Shown: in pieces, positions 37,107-50,469 of the stretch
Position numbering within the stretch: position 1 is the stretch's first letter
Layout of the letters: every line of letters starts with the position of its first letter
Assembly (NCBI RefSeq): GCF_014839805.1
Contig: NC_051123.1
Location: 7,732,727-7,796,726 of the forward strand
DNA from: Manduca sexta
Taxonomy: Eukaryota; Arthropoda; Insecta; Lepidoptera; Sphingidae
DNA length: 64,000 nucleotides
Direction of reading: 5' to 3'
The notes under the pieces: generated by a model
Told to the model about the DNA's origin: nothing
Database searches by the model: none
Seen by the model: the letters and a program-made list of their open reading frames with translations, nothing else
Made by a program: the position numbers and the translations under genes

Positions 37107-40100
37107 ATGAAAGAAGGAAGCGAAGAAAATAAGTCTCAAAAGGATGTTAAAGTAACTCCTTCCATATTAGATGCATTTGATTTGCTGAAAGCGGCAAAAG
37201 ATGATTCAAAGCTTAAAGGAGGCGCGAAAATAATATCGCAGTTACAGGGCAATGAGGTTAGTTATTTATTTTTGTTTTAGATCACTTTTATCAAAAATAT
37301 ATATGTGTTCTATTAATTGACTATTACGTCCCTACACATGGTTAATGGTAAACAGGGTTAACTCTACTATCTATTCGTCAATAAAAAACAGTTGTTGATA
37401 ATGTTTTTACCTGCGACATAGACATGCTTTCAGTTGAAAAATGGTGCAAAGGCTACCGCAGCTGCACCATAACCTACTTTGTTTAGAATTTCGAAGCTTT
37501 AGGATCATCCAACAAAGCAATAAAAGAATTGTAGCAATTCTAACCTTTGTCCAAATTATATCTATTGATAGAAGTTATTCTTTGTCCATATGAGTATTAG
37601 AAGAAAAGTTATAATTATACAGCAGGGGCGTAGCTACCGCCGTATCAGCCGTATCAGTGATACGGGGCCTTCAAGCTTTGGGGCGCCTCTTGGCTCACAC
37701 CTACATTAAACTAAGAAGGCACCTAAAAAGTAGCACTGCCCTGAAGGACCTGCAACAAATTTATATATAGGGCCTATGTGTGGCAAGCTACGCATGCTAC
37801 TGTTATATAGGGTGGAGTTTGGGGATGGCGTAGCAAAGGCAGCTTCTTTAACTGCTGTAGCTACAAAAAATCTTATTTGGGGACAGTCTATAATTTTTGA
37901 TGATATTAAGATCTGTATTGACAGATTTTGAAAATATGTACAGTCAGGAAGAAAACTGGCAATTTATGCAGAAACTTTTTTCATGTCAATGCTGAGTCGA
38001 TCATGTTTCTTATATGGGTCAAAGATTCTTTGGGAGCATTAGAGGTTTAAAAAACTTCTAAGGTAAAAAATTGCAAAAACCTTACTTCACAACACATTAT
38101 GTACGAAATGTGACGACTGACTGATTTAGAAAGATTTCTTGTATCTACAGCAGTTAAGGTATCTGTCCTTACAACATCCCAAAAATCTACCCCACATATA
38201 CTAAAGATAACCTCACATGCATTATCTTTTCTAACACTTACAAATATTTTGGTATTTTTAGAATGAAAAAAATACCCAATATGTGCTCAAACGGCTAGTA
38301 AGGAGTTTAGGTGCTAATGTACCTGAAATAAGAGCTGGATATTTTGCCACATTAGTGACTGTACTAACTAAGTTTGATCAGCTTACCACCAGTCAACTAC
38401 TTGAATTGACAAAGAAAGAGTTACATGCTAATGGATCATCAAAAAGTGTAAGTTTTAATTGTAAATGTGTATACAACAGTTATAAAGATAGATTTTGCTT
38501 TATAAAGTAGAAAAATCTTTAAATCCATGCATGTTTCACATAGAGAAGTGTAATTTGGAGTAATTAACATTCATAAAGAGTGCAGGAAAATAAATCAAAT
38601 TAATATATGTTACAAATACATTAAATTGAACAGTAAATTTTGACCATTAAACAACCACTTAGTATAATTGTGTCAAACTGTAGTATATTTAAATACATTA
38701 AAAATATTTGCATGTGTTTTTCATCTTAATATTTGATCTAACTAATATTAATTAATATTGCAGGAAGTTGGTGATGTAGCCCTGGGGCAGATATTGATAT
38801 GTGGTGCACTTTTTAGATCAAACTTGATCTTAAAAAGCACAACTGAGGAACAAGCTGAAATTATCAAAATGCTATTAACAGCCAGTAAAAAGAAATCATA
38901 CCTCAGCACTGTTGCTTTCCTGATTCTGCTTGATTTTGCTGTAAAGGCAAGTACTTAAACTTTAGGAAAATAATTAAGATAGTACCAGTTTTAATGATGT
39001 AAGGAATTTTTGGCCTATACATTTATTTTTTTAGTTGAAATTAATTCATGTTATGGATGCCTTTCACAAAAAAAAGCTCAAATATTCTATTGATTGAGCA
39101 ATAACAAATTAAACGTAAATAATGTTGTCAATAAGAAAAGAAAAGCATATTGCAGAACATTGTTATATTCATATGTAATTGTATTCTTTATATTGTATAG
39201 TAATTGTTTTGTAACCTGCTTGGAATAGCTTAGTAGTCAAACAGCATTTAAAGAGAAAAAATATAATATTTATAGTAGATAGTTTACAAAATTTTTAATA
39301 AAAAAGCACCTTGACTATACAAATAACTGTTTCATTAGTTTAACAATTGTGTATTTGTTATAGTTGGATGAAGATCAATTTTCGTCCATAATTTGGTCTA
39401 AAACATCAAAAGAAGAGTTCAAGAAAGATATAAAAGATCACAGTTTGGATTCACTGTACTTCCTTATGGTTGTAAGTGATAAGTTTCCAGGAAAGGTTAA
39501 ACTAAGGAAGTTGATAGGTGATGCTGAGATTCTCTCGATGATAATATACACTCCATCTGTGAGAAACTGCTGGTAAGTTAATAATTGTGTTTCTGTCACT
39601 ATATTTCAATAATAGTTTACATTCTCGGGGCTTCTGCTGCAGGTACAAGAACATGTCCTCTATATGAAATTTGATTAAAATTTCAGGGCCAATATACCTT
39701 TCTACTATCATTAATGCTAATAGAAAACAGAAAAAAATTATGGGAAAGACATATTCTACTATAATAATAATATATAATATTATATATTTCTATTCTATTG
39801 ATAACTCTATGACTATGATATGACATTCTAATATATAATATTAGCTTTAATGGTTGTAGGAAGCCATCTTGTTTACAGTGTTTGTATGGTTTAAGAATTC
39901 AAGTTATGTAGATGAACAATGTTTTCTGATGATAATTGACAACAGCTTATTGATATAAGTACTTCTTATTGATTTCCAGGCTGGAGTGGAATATAATTCA
40001 CTAAGCCATCCCATCTACAAAGAAGTTGGTACTAAGATAGCAAATTCTCCACATCTTCAAGTATTTTGGACGTCAGGGGTTGACAGTCAATTGTTAAAAC

Positions 40101-43100
40101 ACAACAGAAATAGAGAACTAGCAGCTGTTAACCTACTGACTTCAATACTAAATAACCTACAAGACAATTTTGAAGTTCTACCTGAACTTATCAGCAGAAA
40201 CTTTTTCAAACTCTTCATGGATTGGTTCAAAGGCCTGCAAACAGCAAGTAAAATTAGAAGCAAAAGGGATAATGAAGATGACAACAAAATAATGATAAAG
40301 AAGCAAAAAGAGCTACTCAATGCCTTGACAAAAGCACTAAAATCTGAAAAAGTTGATAATAAAACAAGAGTTGAAGTACTAAAAATTACTCTTTAATCCA
40401 GGTGAAATAAATTTCTCAGAGATCACTGGATCCACTGTTGTAAAGTCAGTTGTTGCTGATTTGGACAAAGATGGTGTGAAGAAAATAGCTAAACCTTTTA
40501 AAGGAGTCCTGTTAAACACTACAAAGAAATTCATTAAAGATGGTGTTGAAAGAAATTGGTACAATAATGAGAGAGTGAAAGCAGCTGAACTGCTATCATA
40601 TTTGGTGAGCCATGAGGCAGTGAAGGATGATGTGGAATTTAAATTGACATGCATGAAAATGTTGATGTGCTTTTGGTTTCTTCCAAGATAAGTGATGATG
40701 AGAGTGTTGCTGTTAGTGGAGATATGTCAGGTATGATCATCTTAATTCAGCTTCTTTTAATATAGCTGTCTCATTGTGCTGGTATATGGTAGCTGGCATA
40801 ATGTTAATTAATCAAAAAGAAACATGAATATCTTATATGACTCTAATAATATTAGTCCATAAATTGCATTTATTCCTAACCATAATAAAAAGTACATTTT
40901 ATTTAAATATGCACAAAACTGCCTTGATGACCTTATTGTATTGGGTGCATGGTATGACTAACGCTCTAAGGTCCTGTGTTTAAATTCCTGATCAGGAACA
41001 GTGATATTAGGTTTTTCAACTCAGTATTGGTTTTGGTACAGGCCCAAATGGGCCTGGAATTTATCCACATATGATATGCTATATGGAACACACTTGACGA
41101 AAAACGGCTGGCCTGCTTGCATCTCCGCTTTCCTTTTGGGGATAAAGGCTAGATATGCGTGGTGTATTTAATTTTGCATATTTTTTAAAAGCAGGTTCAT
41201 TCTCTTTTCAGGTGCAATCAAGTCAAGCTTCTACCGATGCTTCACATCTCGCTTTTCGAATGTTGATCACCTTGTGACTGTTTTGTCGTCGCTCAGCAAT
41301 TTTATATGCACAATACTTGAGAAAGAACAAGTCAGAGCCAAGCTTGAAAAACAATTCCCTGAAGAAAACATGGTTTGCTGGCAAATGCTAATGGAAGTAT
41401 GTCAAAAAATTGAGAAGAATGAACCAAAATCAAAAATTGACAAGGTTTTCTTGATATTGTTGTATCAACTGGGACTATTTTTATTCTCTGAACCTACCCA
41501 TGTGAAGATAGCTAGAAGTTCTATCAAGGAACTCAAAAGCTGTTATGAACACTACAAGAAGGGAATGAAAAAAAAACAAACACCAACAAAAGAAGGAGAT
41601 TTGGCAGTTGAACCAGAATGGATTGAAGTATTAGTGGAAGTCTTGCTATCAATCTTATCAGTTGAGTCAAGTGTGCTCAGATCTGTGGTACAATGTGTGT
41701 TTAGACTTCTATGGGAATACTTAACACCTTCCTCTATGGGTCAAATAGTCTCTGTGTTGGACCCGGAAAATGAATCAAACCCATTGACACAGGATAGTGA
41801 ATCAGAAGGTGAAGAATCTGGTGACGAAAGCATAAAAGATGAAAACGAAGACCAAAACGACGACGATAAGAGTGATGAAGCAAGTGACAGTAATATTGAA
41901 GACGAGGATGATGATGAGGAAATGAAGACACCTGACCAACTGAGACTAGCGGTGCAAAAAGCTTTAGGCGCCGCCGCAACTTCCGACACAGAGAGTGTTG
42001 ACGCAGACATGATTGACGAAGAAGAAGGCAAAAAACTTGATGAGGCATTAGCGGAAGCTTTCCGACAATTTCAGCAAGGCAAAGGTAAAAAAACGAAAAA
42101 AGACCGTAAAGACAAAAAGTCGTTGTCGGATTTTAGGATTCGTGTCCTTGATTTAATTGATATTTATTTAGAAAAAGATCCGTCAATGGATATTTGCTTA
42201 GGACTGATGACGCCTCTCACGAGATGCTTGGAATTTTGCATCCAGGACAGCCAATTCAGTGAATTGGAGAATAGACTGCGGAAAACCATAAAAAATCTGA
42301 CCAAAATCAAAAAGTTTTCGACTACTGATGACGTCACAATGGAGATTTTGTGTGATTATTTGAAATCAACAATAGATAAAGGAGAAAGGTCACATTTCTT
42401 GTATCAGGCTCTAGGCGACATTATCACGTATTTTGCTATATTTATAATACACTGCTCGCAAAAAATTACTGCACTCAAATCTAAAAAGAATAAGTCGTCA
42501 CCACTGGTGAATATATTCAAAGACGCTCTTCAAAGCTACTTTAAAACAGAAGTTGCATGCTGCCTATCATTTTCTTCCATAATGTTTTGCAGACAGAATG
42601 GGAAGGGACTTATGAACTAATTCCTGTTATAACAGAAAATATATTTGATAACGAAGTAAGGCAGTTTCGTCGTAATGAAGGTATAGAGTTAATGGCCGGA
42701 TTCTACCGTTCTTTAAAGAGAATTAAGCATAAATCTGAAAATGCTTTAAGCAGACTGTCTAACTTGGAAGCACAGTTTGAGAAAACTTTAACTGATACAT
42801 TGTCTGGTGAGAAAGAGGTTGCAGTAAAGAATAATTTCTTCAATTTGTTGAAAAAACTTATAAATGCAATTAAAATATTTCATGAAAGTTCTGACGTAAA
42901 GACGGATTTAAGTTTTGATTCATTATTGAGTATTGTAGGATCATGTAAAGGAACGGTTAAAGTAAGTAATAATAACCATGTCCAGGCACCACCGGCAAAT
43001 AAGAAAAAAGAATAAAAAGAAAAAGAAAAAATTGAACAAATTAATGGACACGCGGAACCACAACAAAAAACTAAGAAAAATATCAGAGCAGAGTGTTTAA
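37107..43100 (+). CDS. Mybbp1A: MYB-binding protein 1A / Pol5-like nucleolar protein, frameshifted
   Basis: Nucleolar HEAT-like protein of the DNA_pol_phi family, involved in rRNA transcription and ribosome biogenesis. Six exons: 37107-37256, 38262-38447, 38764-38946, 39364-39572, 39980-40730 and 41212 to 43015 or 43100, for about 1,095-1,120 residues. Recognisable blocks are RNRELAAVNLL, GEINFSEITGS, AIKSSFYRCF..RFSNVDHLV and TEWEGTYEL. A strongly acidic stretch lies at about residues 685-735. The tail becomes Lys-rich, as expected for nucleolar targeting. Intron 3 has a GC donor (AAG|gcaagt). Frame changes are needed at about 39534 (one base missing), 40392-40394 (two T missing or one base extra), 40662 (one T missing), 42543-42546 (A4 should be A5) and perhaps 43004-43009, after which the Lys-rich tail continues to 43100. 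Exon phases agree with these corrections. Indel errors are likelier than a pseudogene. Confidence 0.85.
37620..37830. mobile_element. MITE-like repeat in MYBBP1A intron 1
   Basis: It starts 'aggggcgtagctaccgcc' and ends near 'gcaagctacgcatgctact', so its ends are rough inverted repeats around 'cgtagct'. A related 'ggctacgccc' end is near 44050. It has no coding capacity; class uncertain. Confidence 0.4.
40925..41185 (+). repeat. Diverged tRNA-derived SINE in MYBBP1A intron 5
   Basis: It contains 'gtatgactaacgctctaagg', 'gtgtttaaattcctgatcag' (degenerate B box), 'tttttcaactcagtattgg' and 'ccttttggggataaaggct', the same order of blocks as the SINE at 28876-28636. Confidence 0.6.
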
Positions 43101-44696
43101 AATATTGCTATTTTGTCGAATTTTTTGTAATAAAATCTTACACACCTAAAAAGTATTTTCATTTTGAATACATTTTGTTCACATTGGGTTATATCCTTTT
43201 TCTTGGTGCAAGAGACCACTTAATTTTAATTTTAAAAAATTTAATTTGGATTATTGTTTACTTTTCCAAACTACACTTAAGTTTTTTAAGTTACCCTTAT
43301 TAACAAAAGTAAGGTATATAAAATAGTTCACGGTTCCCAAAAAATTAATTACTTAATTGAATTAAATCGAATATCCTTTGCAATATCTTTCAAAAAAGTT
43401 ATAGTAGCGTGGTAAGTCATCATTATATAATTAGTAAATTTGCCACAAAAGTAGCTGATCATAATATTGAAAAATTTAAGTTTCCTATACGTAGAATTTT
43501 TTTTTCCTTTTTGCGCGAAGTAAGTTAATCTAATTTTTTTATTTTGTAAAGAAATTTTTTGTATGAACGCAAAAGTGTATAGGTATAGCAATTTGAAGTT
43601 TTGTATATGTTCCTGAATACCTATATGGGTGCCTGTAGTTGTAGTTCCGAATTATAAATCACGGATTAATCATTATAGCATCCTGTTTTAGTAATCGAGT
43701 TCAGCTACATTTCAAAAGATGGCGCTACTAATATCCGTACTATGTTGCCAACATAACGTTACAGAAAGTATACCTTGTAGTAATTTTGCGTTAAATGTGA
43801 TCAGCATAATATTTTTGCAATGACGTAAAACTCCGTGGGTAACTATTTAGCGTTCTTCAGAAGAAGTAACCTCACTTGTTAGGATGGGTGTAGGCAGATG
43901 AGGACAGAGGAGCTGCTGTCCCCGCTAGATTCAACACAAGTACATGTACTTTTACTACTTTGATAAATTATTACGATTACCCACATGAATTTTTCGCCAC
44001 GACTCCTGGATCAAAACATAAGACAGACTACCTCTCCGCTCCAATTGAAAGCTGGCTACGCCCTTGTTCGTTAGTCGACATAATTTAGATTATTGACCGC
44101 TAAAACCAGTGTCATAAAAATTAAACAGTGATGTATGATTCATGTTATGTTTGTTCATGTCTTTAACCCTCTAAGAGGACTAAAAAGAAAGGAGTTGGTA
44201 TTAGTATGCCCTAGCCCAGATGAAAACCATATCTGGGTTGGGCCTGTGAATATGATAGGCCGAACTTGTCATTTAGGGTGTTGGTACGTCTCAATATTAA
44301 TTATGCACGGCTTGGCCGCATGAAAGAATTTTTCCAGGGTAAATGTCATTACGATATTTTTACTTTCGTTTTTATAATAAGTCAGTACAATAAGTAGAGT
44401 AAGGAAGTTCTCTACCTTTTTTTTTATTTAAAATGTTTCTACTGAAATGCAACATAATGAAATTAGTACATAAGTAGTATGAATATTTATTTCTAACGCA
44501 CCAAATTAAAATAAAAAAACTTTTATACCAAATGTCAACATAATGTAGTAGAAAATATGAAGACTATGGCAACATCTGCTACCGGAAACAAGCAGCAACT
44601 CATATGTTTCACAACCTGCTCAAAACTCAGCCAGCCATCTTTTGTGGAAAAATCATTTGTTTCGTGTCATCAGGGTAAATTTCACAATTGTAATTA
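43101..44696. other. Spacer between MYBBP1A and UBE2G1, no gene seen
   Basis: AT-rich, with AATAAA-like signals near 43130 suited to MYBBP1A. The part 43800-44330 reads like degraded repeats (for example 'aaagctggctacgccc' near 44050). The last ~150 bases should include the UBE2G1 promoter and leader. Confidence 0.45.
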
Positions 44697-47600
44697 ATGT
44701 CAGAGCCACAGTCTTCGCTTTTATTAAAAAAGCAGCTAGCTGGTAAGTGTGGGTTTAACTCTAGTAGCATTTTTGCCAGTCACTGTCTGATTGTGAGACG
44801 ACTTGTCCCAGCAATCATTGACCTCAGCGGTCGAATTTTGGCTATCTTTGTGATTTCAATAAGCTGTAAATTTAGGAAATCTAATTACTTGAAGTGTTTT
44901 GAATCTAATTAATTTATAGAGGGTCGGACCGTTCATAATAAAATCAATATTCGTTGCCCTGACAGGTATTCGTGCCAAAGTCGAAGAGTAAAATAAGTGT
45001 ATTTACGGTTGAAAGTTGGCAAACGTTCACGTTTCTCGCGAATATTGTGTGCAAACTTACTTTATTTGCAAAAAAAACACGATGCCTTTCGCACTGTATT
45101 GTCAGTTTGGCGATTTTCTATTTCAGAACTGAACAAAAATCCAGTGGAAGGGTTTTCTGCTGGATTGATAGACGACAATGACATTTATAGATGGGAAGTG
45201 CTCATCATCGGACCTCCAGACACGTTATAGTGAGTAACTATATTATATTCATATAAAACTAATGTGTAACAAATAAAAAAAAAAAATCTTGTGTAATTTT
45301 TTTTAACATATTCACTGTGCGTCATCTTTGTACATTAAATTACTAGAAATGCTGATAATATGTGAGTATTAAACTTGAAAATATGCTGCAACTGTGGATG
45401 TCAGATAATCAGAGATATTATGAAATACTTATTAAATGTGTTTGCAATTTCAGTGAGGGTGGATTCTTCAAAGCACACTTACATTTTCCAAAGGAGTATC
45501 CTTTAAGGCCACCACGGATGAAATTTGTCACTGAAATATGGCATCCAAATAGTAAGTATTCTACTACAGTATTCCATTAGACCTTTTGTTGATACATCAT
45601 GTATGTGATTGCAATTCAATTGCTCTTTGGAAATTTGCAATGGTGTTTACATACAAATATGCATTATGATGTAATAAGTATAGGCAATGAGGTATGTATA
45701 GGACTTTAAAACATGTAACATCAGAATGGATTGTTAGTCATTGGAAATATTAGTGAATTTGAATAACATGTTTGAAATTATATATATTTTTCAAAATTTG
45801 GTTTTAATAATTTGAATGACATGGCATTCTAACAATTAAAATGAGTGCACATTGTATCTCATTATGATATTCAATTTTTTGTGGGCACATATGCATATTT
45901 TGTTTATAATTATGGGCACAATAATTTCAAACTATTTCCCACATTGAAAACTATATAGATGTAGATATGCAATCAGATTTTCCATGTAATTATGACTAAA
46001 GCAATGAAGAGTTAACCTTTGAGTCATGAAGTATTTCTTTCTATCCTTTATCAAGTTATTCATAAAGTAAATGGATTAGTTAGTTTTGGTATGATCATTT
46101 AGGTTGTGCTATTAAATTTACTTATTTGTATACCCATGACTTGCAGTAGTATTACGTCATAAACTTAGGACAAAGGTACTAATTAAATCTTTACTAAGTA
46201 TACTTGATTTCCAGTGGTATATTTGCATTAAATATGGATGTATACTAATCCAAAAAAAAAATTAACATCTATACAATTTTCAGCATAATTAAGCTCAAAT
46301 TAGAATACACTAATGTGATAAATAAATACTGTGATAAAAACATTTTCAAACTAAAACAACACATAGCTAATCTTCTCTCACACTTAATCATGCTGTGATT
46401 TTATAAAATTTTTAAGATTCTTGTAAAATCTAAAATTAATCACTTAACATTAATTGAAAACTTATTTCTATTGTGTACTTATTTAATATGTGTTTTGTTT
46501 TATATTACAGTTGAAAAAAATGGCGATGTTTGCATATCAATATTACACGAACCAGGGGCGATGATAAGTGGGGATATGAGAAGGCATCAGAGCGATGGTT
46601 GCCTGTGCACACAGTGGAGACAATACTTATCAGTGTCATCTCTATGTTAGCTGATCCCAATGACGAGAGTCCCGCCAATGTTGACGCCGCGGTACGTATC
46701 GTGTACTATTTTGTTCATACTAATCATAGTTATTTATAACATTCTAAAAATAAAAATCAAAATATTCTATATAGTATGTCATGTTTGGAAAAGAAAAAAT
46801 ATGTTGTGCATATTGGAAAAATGACTGATGACTAGATGGAGCCATAATCTTTATAATTTTAAACATGGATAATTTAGATTTTTCCTTCCCTGAATATAGC
46901 TTATTTGTAGCAATTGTATTAGCTTGTGTTTATTTATTACATTCTTAGATTGTGAAACTAGTGAGACTTTGAGTTAGATACCTAGGGATGGTATTTATTT
47001 TTGTCTTCCAAATAATGTGACTTGTATCATGTTGCATGTTATGTCGTCGCCATGTTATAGATTAAAAATAACTTGTAAACTAGGGGTGTACTTCTCCTAC
47101 CTCAATGGCTGATCTAAAGAATAGTTTTATTTGGCAATCGTTCACAGTTAGTCATTAACTGAAATTTTATTGGCCTGCTATTTAAAATACTGTGATAGAG
47201 TTAATGTCAAATGATGTGGGCGATTATATTAACATTAGGTAGGCGGATAGACTGTGTCAAAACAGATTTAGAACAGACTGTGAATGAAAAAAACAATATT
47301 AGTGTTGAGAATGATAAATAGGAAATAAATATTAAATTAATGTAATTTTTAAATGCCTTGGTTTTTTTTTGATAAATATTTCAGGTAATAAATATTCTAT
47401 CAAATTGTTTTAAACAGGGTTCCTCAAAGTGGAATATGGGTACCCCCTGTGGTGCAAGGAGATTGTAGAGAATATACTTAGTGGTGGTGAACTTTCACTG
47501 ACATTACTTTTTCTAATAGGGAAAAGGCCCCATCCATTATTTAATGACATCTATAATGATTGCTTTTTGTATGTCTTATTTTGTTTTATGTGTAGTCCAA

Positions 47601-48931
47601 TTTAACCCGTCATGACTTGTCAAACAGCTACGCGTGTGACGGAAAAATAACCTTATTATGTAGTATATAAGGTTATAATCCCGTGACACACGCAAATGTC
47701 ATGTAGCTGTCTTGGCTCGCCGGCGAGCCACGAGAGACCAAGAGTTAAAGGAATTCATATTTAGTTTAGAAAATATTTGGATTACACAATATTATGTGGA
47801 ACTTTGAGAAATCCTGTCATATAACTTTTGATTATTGTATGTAATTAGAGTTTAAGGGCCATGGTTGAGTATATAATAAATATACATATAGTTTTGCACC
47901 AAGATAAACTATATTGTACTCAGTATTTTTTAAAGCTAATGAAATAACATGACTCTTATATAGAATCTGACTTTTATATAAAGTTAACTAACATTTTTAT
48001 TTAATTAAATACTGTAGCTCCAGTGTGGTTAGCAGCCAATGACTTATTTTACTACTTTTTTGTATAACTTATGAAATAGAAATATTCATAGTACTCATTT
48101 TAGTTTGGGGCCGTTCAGGTATTATGTAACGCAATTTTTGAAGATATATGAACCCCCCCCCCCCCATGTGACACGCCGTAACGTTTTCCTGTACGCCCCC
48201 CCCCCTCTCCAATAGTTATGTAACTCTAAATTTTCATTTTTTTCTAATCACAATTATTTCACGCAAAATACCGGAAAGTCGCTAAAATACCTTTGTTATT
48301 ATTTTAAAATAAAAAAAACAATGTTACATAATACGTTGTACGAGAGCCTCCTCCCGCCCCTGTAACGCATCGTAGTTTTACAAGAGCCCCCCTCCCCCCC
48401 AAATTGCGTTACGTACAGTCCCGGATCTTGAATTTTTTAAAGGCGGGGCAAAATCTGGATAATGCCGCCCCCAACAACCACCTATATTTTTACTTTTGTC
48501 ATCACCATCATCATCATCATTTCGCGCCCCGCGGGAAATAATTTATGTGTGTTATATACTGGATATCTCAGTAGTCAAAGTTGCGTTAATGATGAGATGT
48601 GTATTCGTCTGCCAAGTTTGAATTTGCCGCCCTCTATATTCGCCGCCCGGGGCACGGGTCCTGGCTTGCCCCCCCCCCCCTCTAGATCCGGGGCTGGTTA
48701 CGTAATACTTGAACAGCCCCTCTTAAGGATAATACAAATTATAGCAATGCAATATAGTTTATCTAAATTTACTGGAAGAAAATGTAAATAACTTATGTTC
48801 TTATTTTCACATGTTTCATGATCTCATTGTACTGTTGTTTGCATTCACAGAAGGAATGGAGAGAGCGATATTCGGATTTCAAAAAGAAAGTTGCCAGATG
48901 TGTTAGGAAAAGTCAAGAAGATTGCTTTTAG
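44697..48931 (+). CDS. UBE2G1: Ubiquitin-conjugating enzyme E2 G1 (isoform with exon 5a)
   Basis: E2 enzyme that takes ubiquitin from E1 on a Cys thioester and passes it to substrates, typically making Lys48-linked chains. Five exons: 44697-44742, 45127-45229, 45454-45551, 46511-46691, 48851-48931, for about 168 residues, close to the 170 of the family. Very conserved: [37 protein letters not shown] and catalytic Cys90 in [13 protein letters not shown]. The insert after it ([15 protein letters not shown]) is typical of the G1/CDC34 type E2s. Exon 4 is two bases too long for its phase; the G4 run at 46555-46558 interrupts HEPG-DDK, so two Gs extra (or one missing) is the likely cause. A second copy of the last exon lies at 49114-49194. 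Convergent with RAD9. Confidence 0.9.
48107..48720. mobile_element. Non-autonomous DNA element with 24-bp inverted ends
   Basis: The left end 48107-48130 (GGGGCCGTTCAGGTATTATG and four more) and the right end 48697-48720 are reverse complements apart from three differences. The inside holds several long C runs (about 48150, 48196, 48390, 48670), an 'aattgcgttacgta' repeat of the end region, and CAT microsatellite. It is 614 bp, in UBE2G1 intron 4. No clear target duplication; superfamily not assigned. Confidence 0.65.
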
Positions 48932-49113
48932 GAGTGAGAGGGGATTTTAGAACATAATGTTTACCGTTGAAAAAGGGGCATTGTAACACAACATTAACAT
49001 AAGACAGCGTATGAGGAATTCCATATAACATAGCAGCAAGCTCATACACCTCGCATGGACCTGCACATACCCACAGTAGTAGAAGTGTCCGCTCATTCTG
49101 TTTCTTTTTACAG

Positions 49114-49194
49114 AAAGAATGGAGGGAATCGTATTCGGAGTTTAAAAGGAAAGTAGCACAGTGTGTGAGAAAGAGCCAAGAGGATTGTTCCTAA
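49114..49194 (+). CDS. UBE2G1: Duplicated alternative last exon of UBE2G1 (exon 5b)
   Basis: This lies 182 bases after exon 5a. It has its own acceptor (tttctttttacag), the same length (27 codons including stop), the same phase, and a closely similar product: KEWRESYSEFKRKVAQCVRK and then SQEDCS, against [20 protein letters not shown] and SQEDCF in 5a. That is 5 differences in 26 residues. Both copies look functional, so either can complete the enzyme. No AATAAA was seen between 5a and 5b, while one follows 5b (near 49335); transcripts using 5a would then carry 5b in their 3' untranslated region. It encodes the C-terminal helix of the E2 fold. Confidence 0.85.
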   Translation, partial: KEWRESYSEFKRKVAQCVRKSQEDCS

Positions 49195-50469
49195 ATAACA
49201 GTGCCCTTTTTCATTGATTTATTTGGATAGTGAGTGTGTGGTGATGCGGTTAGGACGTTAAGAGCAGGCCCCTGGCGTGATTCACAGTGCGAGCCCCTCC
49301 ATCTGGGCCAGAGACAATATTCAAATTGATTTAAAATAAATACTTATTGTAATTAAATGGTGTCGCTGCCGTATTTTATAAATAATAAATTAAAATAGAA
49401 TTCAAGGTCTTTTTTCATCTTTTTTAAGACATGTTAGCTAGCTATTGTTATAATGATGAAATGTGTATGGTAATTTTTATAGAAAAACAAATCTGCATTT
49501 TGTTCTTTTACATCCTTGTACAATTATAACTTTGATCTCTGTATTGTAGAAGCCAAATCTGAAGTAAAAAATGACCTATTTATCAAGTGTTTACGATTCG
49601 CTGCTGTTCTCTATAAAATAAACATGCAAGTGAAGGTAAATAAAAACTTATAAAAATTGTAAAAGGTGTTTACAAAACCTTCGTATCTATTGCGTGTAAA
49701 CTGTTAGTTACCCAAATGCATCATTTATAATTGGTACCTTGTAAAATTGGTGATGTCGCTTCTCAGGAACACAATTTAATTCTAGTGCTAATTTTAGTAG
49801 TAAATTTAATAATACCTAATTATAATTTTTACTGAATAAATACAAGTTTTTGTAAACTTATCCTTGTATCGATTACACCTTGCCCTCTATGCACGTATGA
49901 ATGCAATATGTCGCTAATATCTATTGGCAGTTTATAGCAGTTGCTAAAGTTTGGATTTGTAAACTAGTTCACTTTCGGATTCAACTTTGGATAGTTGCTT
50001 TGTCTTAATTATATTTATTTTAATTATGTGGTGATTACGCTTATTCTCATAAACTTAAAAATTAGGATAATGTTACCGAAATCATGGCATGTAGTCATTA
50101 TGTATACTGGTGAACCCCCAATGTTTGGACTATATCATCGAACATTAATTTATGAAGTGTGTATAAATACTTTTGCCTGTGTATGTATATTTTTTGCTAT
50201 AAAATCATAATGCAGTGATGATGCTATTTCATTTTATCACCTCTTAATTTTTATGAACACTATTAAGATAATTATTTCCTTAAATATAATCTTAAAAAAA
50301 AACAAAATACATAAAAAAAAATCTGCTGAATTATGGTTTATTAACCACCATCAGTAAATTTTGTATAAGGAATATTGTGTTATTGATAAATGAAATAAAA
50401 TCTGGTTAATTTGGTTTTAAAATAAATATATGTACAGCTGAATTTATACATAATATATCCAATATATAT
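49195..50469. other. Convergent spacer between UBE2G1 and RAD9
   Basis: Contains the UBE2G1 3' untranslated region with AATAAA near 49335 and 49617, and AT-rich DNA. On the minus strand the RAD9 3' end begins just right of it. No exon or named repeat was seen. Confidence 0.45.

Noticed and set aside
40350..40408. A tiny intron explaining the frame break near 40394 in MYBBP1A
   Set aside because: Candidate introns would be only about 26-53 bases and would remove sequence that reads as conserved protein (RVEVLKI before FNPGEINF).
41734..42048. Minus-strand Ser-rich open frames
   Set aside because: Antisense shadows of the acidic region of MYBBP1A.
37107..43100. MYBBP1A as a pseudogene
   Set aside because: Splice sites, exon phases and long conserved blocks are preserved, there are no large deletions, and the frame breaks fit the same small indel pattern as in other essential genes.
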